A stretch of 64,000 nt of DNA. Origin: Luidia sarsii (taxonomy: Eukaryota > Echinodermata > Asteroidea > Paxillosida > Luidiidae). The DNA lies in NCBI GenBank assembly GCA_949987565.1, contig OX465109.1:17362915-17426914 (forward strand). The letters run 5' to 3'. Below are positions 59,409 to 64,000 of this stretch, in pieces. The notes under the pieces are model-generated. The model searched no databases and was not told where the DNA came from. It worked only from the letters and a program-made list of their open reading frames with translations. Each line of letters opens with the position of its first letter. Position 1 is the stretch's first letter. A program made the position numbers and the translations under genes.

Positions 59409-59968
59409 TGTCCGGTAGTCCGTCTGCCTGGCAATCCTCAACCAAACCCACTCGTAGCTCCACCGTGCAGACAGAAACACACCCGCCGCCCAATCGGCGA
59501 AGGAAGAACGATCCCGCTGGCGCTGCACATCAACTAATGGTTCTAGTTCAGTTATTTGCAAATCCTTTATGTTAAGTGGAAGCATTCTAGAATACTAGGA
59601 GCTAGTCAGCCCCGCCTTGGTGCAGTTGTGGCTGGAACGGAGACTAGCAACTCTACTTAGTTCACATTGACACAGCAGTGTTCAATTTTTTTTTTATTAT
59701 TTTTTTTTTTACAATTCTGCCGCGCAGTCGACGACACGCTGATTTCAATGCTTTTGAAATGGCAGCGTTCAAATTTTACAATCTGCCGCGTAGGTGATGA
59801 CACGCGTAGTCGTGTCTAAGATGCTAGTCGTGGTTGTATCTCAGGCTTTGTTTGGTCAACTCATTTCGTCTTGCTGTTGTACACCGACAGCCGCCTATTT
59901 AAGGGCAGGGCAGAGTACCGGTAGGTGGTAAGGGCGCCGGTGCGCCCAATCAAAGACTAGGGTTCTGC
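59409..59968 (+). other. LRRFIP2: Likely 3' UTR start of the LRRFIP gene
   Basis: Follows the stop codon; CpG-containing, with T-runs at 59690-59711. No confident poly(A) signal here; AATAAA copies at 60930-60939 lie in an A-rich tract and may be unrelated. Confidence 0.4.
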
Positions 59969-60136
59969 CGCCGATTTCACGAAACTTCAAATGTGGCGTA
60001 CGCAATGATTTGGTTGCTTAACTTACGCAGCCTTTTGCTGCCTTTGCTAATCACCGCAGAAAAGAGCCGTCGTGGCGCCAGACTTGCGCAGCATTTGACG
60101 TTGCGTAACTTACGCAACCTTTCGTGAAATCGGCCG
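59969..60136. mobile_element. MITE family H, copy 2
   Basis: GCCGATTTCACGAAACTTC and CCTTTCGTGAAATCGGCCGC inverted termini; same interior as 48317-48476. Confidence 0.68.
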
Positions 60137-60289
60137 CAGACCCCGATCCAGTTTTAGCCGGTCGCTATCGTACACAATCGGCAGCCCCCCCAAAAAAAAA
60201 GATGTGGCTTATTTGAAGCCATTCGTGTCGTGAGACTCGTAGAATGAGATTCTCACAAAGAAACGCTCCAAGCAAAGACCGGTTGACTT

Positions 60290-60450
60290 TTTGGGAAGGC
60301 CACCATCTAATAAGGCCTGGTTTAGCTCAGGTGGTAAGAGCGTTGGTACGCAAAACCAGAGGTCTCGGGGTCAAGTTCCCATCCAGTCAAGGGAATCTTT
60401 GCAAATTTTGCAAAATTGTACTCCCAGTCAGTTTTTCCTCTTTTGAAAGA
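60290..60450 (+). repeat. tRNA-derived SINE, family A (plus orientation)
   Basis: GGCCTGGTTTAGCTCAGGTG (A-box), anticodon arm TTGGT/ACCAG with loop ACGCAAA, B-box-like GGGGTCAAGTTCCC, then TTTGCAAATTTTGCAAAATT and CAGTCAGTTTTTCC. Acceptor stem does not pair, so no functional tRNA. Confidence 0.75.
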
Positions 60451-61907
60451 AAAAAACTCCTGTAAGATGCCTCTTTTGGCTTTGGCTTTCGATTTTAATG
60501 TACATGAGGTGAATTGAACAACTTTTCAGGCAGTGGAGTAAAACTTCCCATTTTCATCTTGAGCTGATGGCAGAAGCCAAAGTCAGTACCGTATCTCGCC
60601 CCCTCTTCACCTTTTTTCGCTTTGGGTCCAGGACCAACAGGGAGAGACTAAAATATTCAGACGGCATTTCTAAGAAAAACGTTTTAACCCACCACACGTC
60701 CCCTCGAATTCCCCCTTCGATGTCATTTCTCAGAGAGAAGCATTTTCAGATTTTAGAGATGATCCAGACTGAGTTATTGCATGCATCAGTCTCAGATAGT
60801 TCCCACGCGTACAGCAGTGACGTCATTCCGACGTTCCAACCTACATAACTTAGATTTCATGGTTTCCCTTGTACAGTGTACGTTTCAAAACAGACAGGAT
60901 GTTACTCCCCCCCAAAAAAAAAAAAAAATAATAAATAAACCTCTAAAATTCAACCCCAAAGCATGATTTAAAGTCTTGAACCAAACAAGGATAGTACACG
61001 TAGAGTAGATTAACTCCATAGTGAAAACTCACACTTTATTGTAATTCATAGTTCGAGTGTATCCAAGATTTCTTGCGTTAACACTTGAGGGAGTGGGTTT
61101 AAGGTTCTGAACAACCTGACACTTAAGGGATTTGTGACATACATGTACATGTACGGTGTCCATCGTGGTGTCATCCTCTGATCGCAATTGATCTCCCAGC
61201 TGTAAATAAACAGGCCGACTCAACCCACCTGTTGACCACTCTGGTTGAAGAGCGCCCTCTGTGTCATGTGCAACCTGCTATTACGGTAGATCCCTGCCAG
61301 GGCTTACTTTAGATGACACTTAAAATGTAACAAAGTACGCACATGATTTAAATCTTTCATTTCTGTTTATAACCTTTGCCATCTCATTATGTTTTCCCTG
61401 AGAATCGTCATCAGATATTCTTGTTTTTCTTTCTTGCTTTTTTTTTTTTTTCAAGGAGGGTGTTGTAACTGCGTCATAACGCGTCATAATTGAAATAGCT
61501 CCTCATTTTTACGCCCTAATTTAACTCCTCACCAAACGCTGTGTGACTTACTTCCTAATGAACAAATTAGACGCAGAAATCACGCTCTTGTAAACGTAAT
61601 CCCAAAGAGTTCACCCTAGATTTTTCCTCAAAAAGTGGTATTTTGTTACTAGTATCTAGCAACCGTGAATATTCATAGATTAGTCTCCAGGGTGTCGCTA
61701 AGCTTCAAACTGTTTCAGCTCTTTATTCAAGAAAAGGATAACACAAGGTTAGGTGAATTTCCAGACATGCCAATGAAGGTTTTTACAAATTGAATTAATT
61801 TTTGGTTTATTTTTTAACAGCACATACCAAGTATTTTAAGTTCAACGTTCCTATATCCACGTAATGGTAGTGGTTGGGGTTTAGGATATTTAAATAGAAA
61901 GGCACAT
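60451..61907. other. 3' flank of the LRRFIP gene; nothing recognised
   Basis: AT-rich with A- and T-runs (60914-60928, 61438-61453). No ORF or repeat family assigned. Confidence 0.4.
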
Positions 61908-62356
61908 CATTTGTGACCCGGCACAGCGACATGAGGAATATCCCACCAAAACATTTTTCGAGTAAACAACGCCTGAAGTCAAAGTATCTTCTCAATTCGA
62001 TAAAAAAAATCATCTTTTTCTGTATTGGAGGATATTATGTCCAAAGGATTTTTCCGAAATCCGTCTCTAATTAATGTTGAAAAAACGGTGGAGTGTTTGT
62101 GTACTGTTTTCATGAAAATGTAAAGTTCCTGCCTTTTAGATTGGCCACTTTTGAGGAGTTAGAATGGTGCTGCTATATTGTGTCTGGTACCAAATGAACG
62201 AGCGAAATCCCCTTGAACTATTTACAACAAAATTCACAAGGAAATAATTTTGATATCATTTGAAAGCTAATAGGATATACTTTTTCACATCATTAGAAAA
62301 TCTCAAAATCTCAAAAGTGGGGGTTTTTCCTCATTATGCTGTGCCGGGTCACATTT
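61908..62356. mobile_element. MITE with GTGACCCGGCAC termini, copy 2
   Basis: Same termini and outer about 100 bp as the 25033-25282 copy, but with a longer middle (about 62010-62220) absent there; the shorter copy looks like an internal deletion derivative. Confidence 0.75.
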
Positions 62357-62489
62357 GTATGAATTGTATGGAATCAGAATACTCGGGTGAGAAGACCTTG
62401 CGAGAATGTTCCTCGGTAATTTTAGGAGGGTGACAGTCATGTCTTTGTTTCAGTCCACGGTGCTTGAAGCAAAGATCTGCCTGACGGTG

Positions 62490-62613
62490 CGGCCTGGGGT
62501 CGATTTCACCAGACTCGATCGCAACACGATGAGCACAAGTTACGATGGGTTATCTGTCGTAAGTTGATTCACGATGCATCGTAAGGCTTTGTGAATTTGT
62601 GGAATCCCCCCCT
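62490..62613. mobile_element. Small MITE, family J, copy 3
   Basis: GGGGTCGATTTCACCAGACTCGATCG...ACGATGCATCGTAAGGCTTTGTGAATTTGTGGAATCCCCCC. Confidence 0.55.
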
Positions 62614-62792
62614 AGGCCCAATAGGAAGCCTACCGTACCCTACCGAGGATAAGCACTCTCCTTTCATCTGAAATAAAATAGCTTGAACCATTCACAAATT
62701 AGTAACCTAATCATTACAACAGGTTTTTTTCTTGTTGTCACTGCACTGGTTGAGGAACAGAATTCTTTTAAGATTTACATAGTTGAGGTGCA

Positions 62793-62870
62793 GAGGAACG
62801 TCGCTATAGCGAGCATCCCAGGAGCCATGACAATTGTTTGGTATAGCCGTCGTTCGTTGTAGCTACTTTC
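62793..62870. repeat. Dispersed repeat, family K (fragment)
   Basis: GAACGTCGCTATAGCGAGCA and TTGTTTGGTATAGCCGTCGT followed by TCGTTGTAGC. Confidence 0.55.
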
Positions 62871-62944
62871 TAGAATGAGTGGTATTGACGAATCATTCAA
62901 GATCAGACTGCTGGCATTGCCATCTCTTTGTAGGACATAGATAT

Positions 62945-63215
62945 AATCATGATGAGCAAAACCTCATTGAATAACATTCTCCTCGATGCAAACATCATGT
63001 CATACCTATGACGCAACGCTGTACGTCATTCAAATCCGCCACACGACCTCGACCAGCTCGGTGGTCCAGTGGTGAAGACGTCCGTACTAGAATTTGGGAG
63101 TCACGGGTTCGAATCCAACCCAAACTGCCTGAAATATTTGTATCAGGCACTGGGCAAAGCACTGAGTACTCGGTGTTTTTCACGTCGAGCAAGGGCAAAG
63201 CCTCCTTGAATCCCT
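62945..63215 (+). repeat. SINE family B, near complete
   Basis: Leader AAAACCTCATTGAATAACAT...CACACGACCTCGACCAGCTC, head with B-box GGGTTCGAATCCAACC (about 63107), tail GCCTGAAATATTTGTATCAG...GGGCAAAGCACTGAG...CACGTCGAGCAAGGGCAAAG. Confidence 0.78.
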
Positions 63216-63508
63216 GTAGGCCCTTTCTCAAAGGCTACATTTTGATCGTACCAAAAGGTGATGTCTTGATCCAAGCATCTGCCTTTATTAACCACTTCGC
63301 GCTGGGTTTTTTTTTCAGCGCCGATGACCGCCATACGGGGGTTTTTGAACAATGCATCATTTTCTTTGTACTGATTCGTATTGCTTTGTTCTAAGCTGAA
63401 AAGAGTCTTTGTTTAGAATGTGGACAATAGTGGTGCCCGGAATCGGACGGCCCCGTCGCATAGTAAAGCCAATGGAGCTCCGGATTCGGAGGTCCCGGCG
63501 TTAAGTGG
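63216..63508. other. Intergenic; nothing recognised
   Basis: Includes a short family P-like piece (ccctttctcaaaggct, 63220-63236). No gene seen. Confidence 0.35.
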
Positions 63509-63880
63509 TTAAAGGCTCTATACAACATTGGTCAAAGGTCAAAGGATTGCCACAGTTGGTGTGTTAAACCATCAAACATCCCCAAAAAGCAATCCTGCAA
63601 AGGTTTTAGCTCAAATGGTAATCTGAGAAAGTAGAAAAAGGCAAAAAAAAAACGTCACGGTTTTCGCACCGTTCTGTAGTGTAAGAAATTGTTTATTTCT
63701 TGCAAGTAATAAACTATTTGTCGATGTTTGAGTTAAGATTTCTCGAGAAGTACAGCATCCAAGACCATAAGATTTGAACATGGGGATTCTATCATGACCA
63801 TCTACAAACTGTGTAAGTTAGAAGGAAATCTGTGGACATTGATGTTTTCCGATCTTCCCAATGTTGTATAGGGCTTTTAA
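63509..63880 (-). mobile_element. TTAA-type MITE, family T, copy 4 (TTAA at both ends)
   Basis: TTAAAGGCTCTATACAACAT at the left (TTAA 63509-63512) and CCAATGTTGTATAGGGCTTT then TTAA (63877-63880) at the right. The best copy for defining the family's inverted termini of about 20 bp and TTAA target, as in piggyBac or Kolobok elements. Confidence 0.78.
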
Positions 63881-64000
63881 GAACTTCACACACCCAACTC
63901 TCATGAGGATCCACACCAGAAGTTGGCATCTTCTCTGGTCTTCAGGAATACTCTGATCTTCCTACTCTGAATACACTGATCCAGTAGGCCATGCCCCTTG

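Noticed and set aside
60930..60939. Poly(A) signal of the LRRFIP gene
   Set aside because: AATAAA lies within an A-rich simple tract 1.5 kb after the stop; no supporting GU-rich element is clear.

Overview
The window is animal nuclear DNA: intron-split genes with GT-AG (and one GC-AG) splice sites, tRNA-derived SINEs, LINE tails, many small inverted-repeat DNA transposons and large intronic minisatellites. The gene content (secretin-type GPCR, LDL-receptor-like YWTD receptor, LRRFIP) and the very frequent 'taggccta' and 'tacatgta' words suggest a marine invertebrate deuterostome. An echinoderm is my first guess; hemichordate or cephalochordate cannot be excluded from sequence alone.

Layout. 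(1) 27-605, + strand: last exon of a gene that starts outside the window, probably the cytoplasmic tail of a secretin-family (class B1) GPCR. (2) 606-7568: about 7 kb without a gene I can support, holding SINEs, a MITE, a stem-loop repeat and a cluster of four perfect CRE palindromes near 5.3-5.5 kb. (3) 7569-22545, - strand: a complete 12-exon gene, all intron phases compatible, for an 867-residue type I membrane protein: signal peptide, YWTD beta-propeller, EGF, second YWTD propeller, transmembrane helix, tyrosine/proline-rich tail. It resembles a shortened LRP5/6 with no LDLa modules. (4) 22546-27704: about 5 kb between two divergently transcribed genes. (5) 27705-59408, + strand: an LRRFIP1/2 orthologue, 12 coding exons (441 aa) plus a likely alternative first exon at 27705. 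(6) 59409-64000: 3' flank with SINEs and MITEs.

How it fits together. The two main genes are head to head. LRP5/6 and LRRFIP2 are both tied to Wnt/Dishevelled signalling in vertebrates, but adjacency here may be chance and the LRP-like tail lacks PPPSPxS motifs. The introns are the accessory landscape. There are large tandem arrays in LRRFIP introns 6, 9 and 11, the first starting at a splice donor and repeating a donor-like sequence. A SINE tail is amplified about eight times inside the LRP-like gene. There are MITEs with perfect 8- or 9-bp target duplications, a Kolobok-like element with half a THAP finger, a hAT-like element with a decayed BED finger, and a Tc1/mariner-like element whose TA target is confirmed by an empty site in the same tandem array.

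Gene models were read by hand (open frame, splice consensus, phase continuity, family resemblance recalled from memory). No alignment or search was run.
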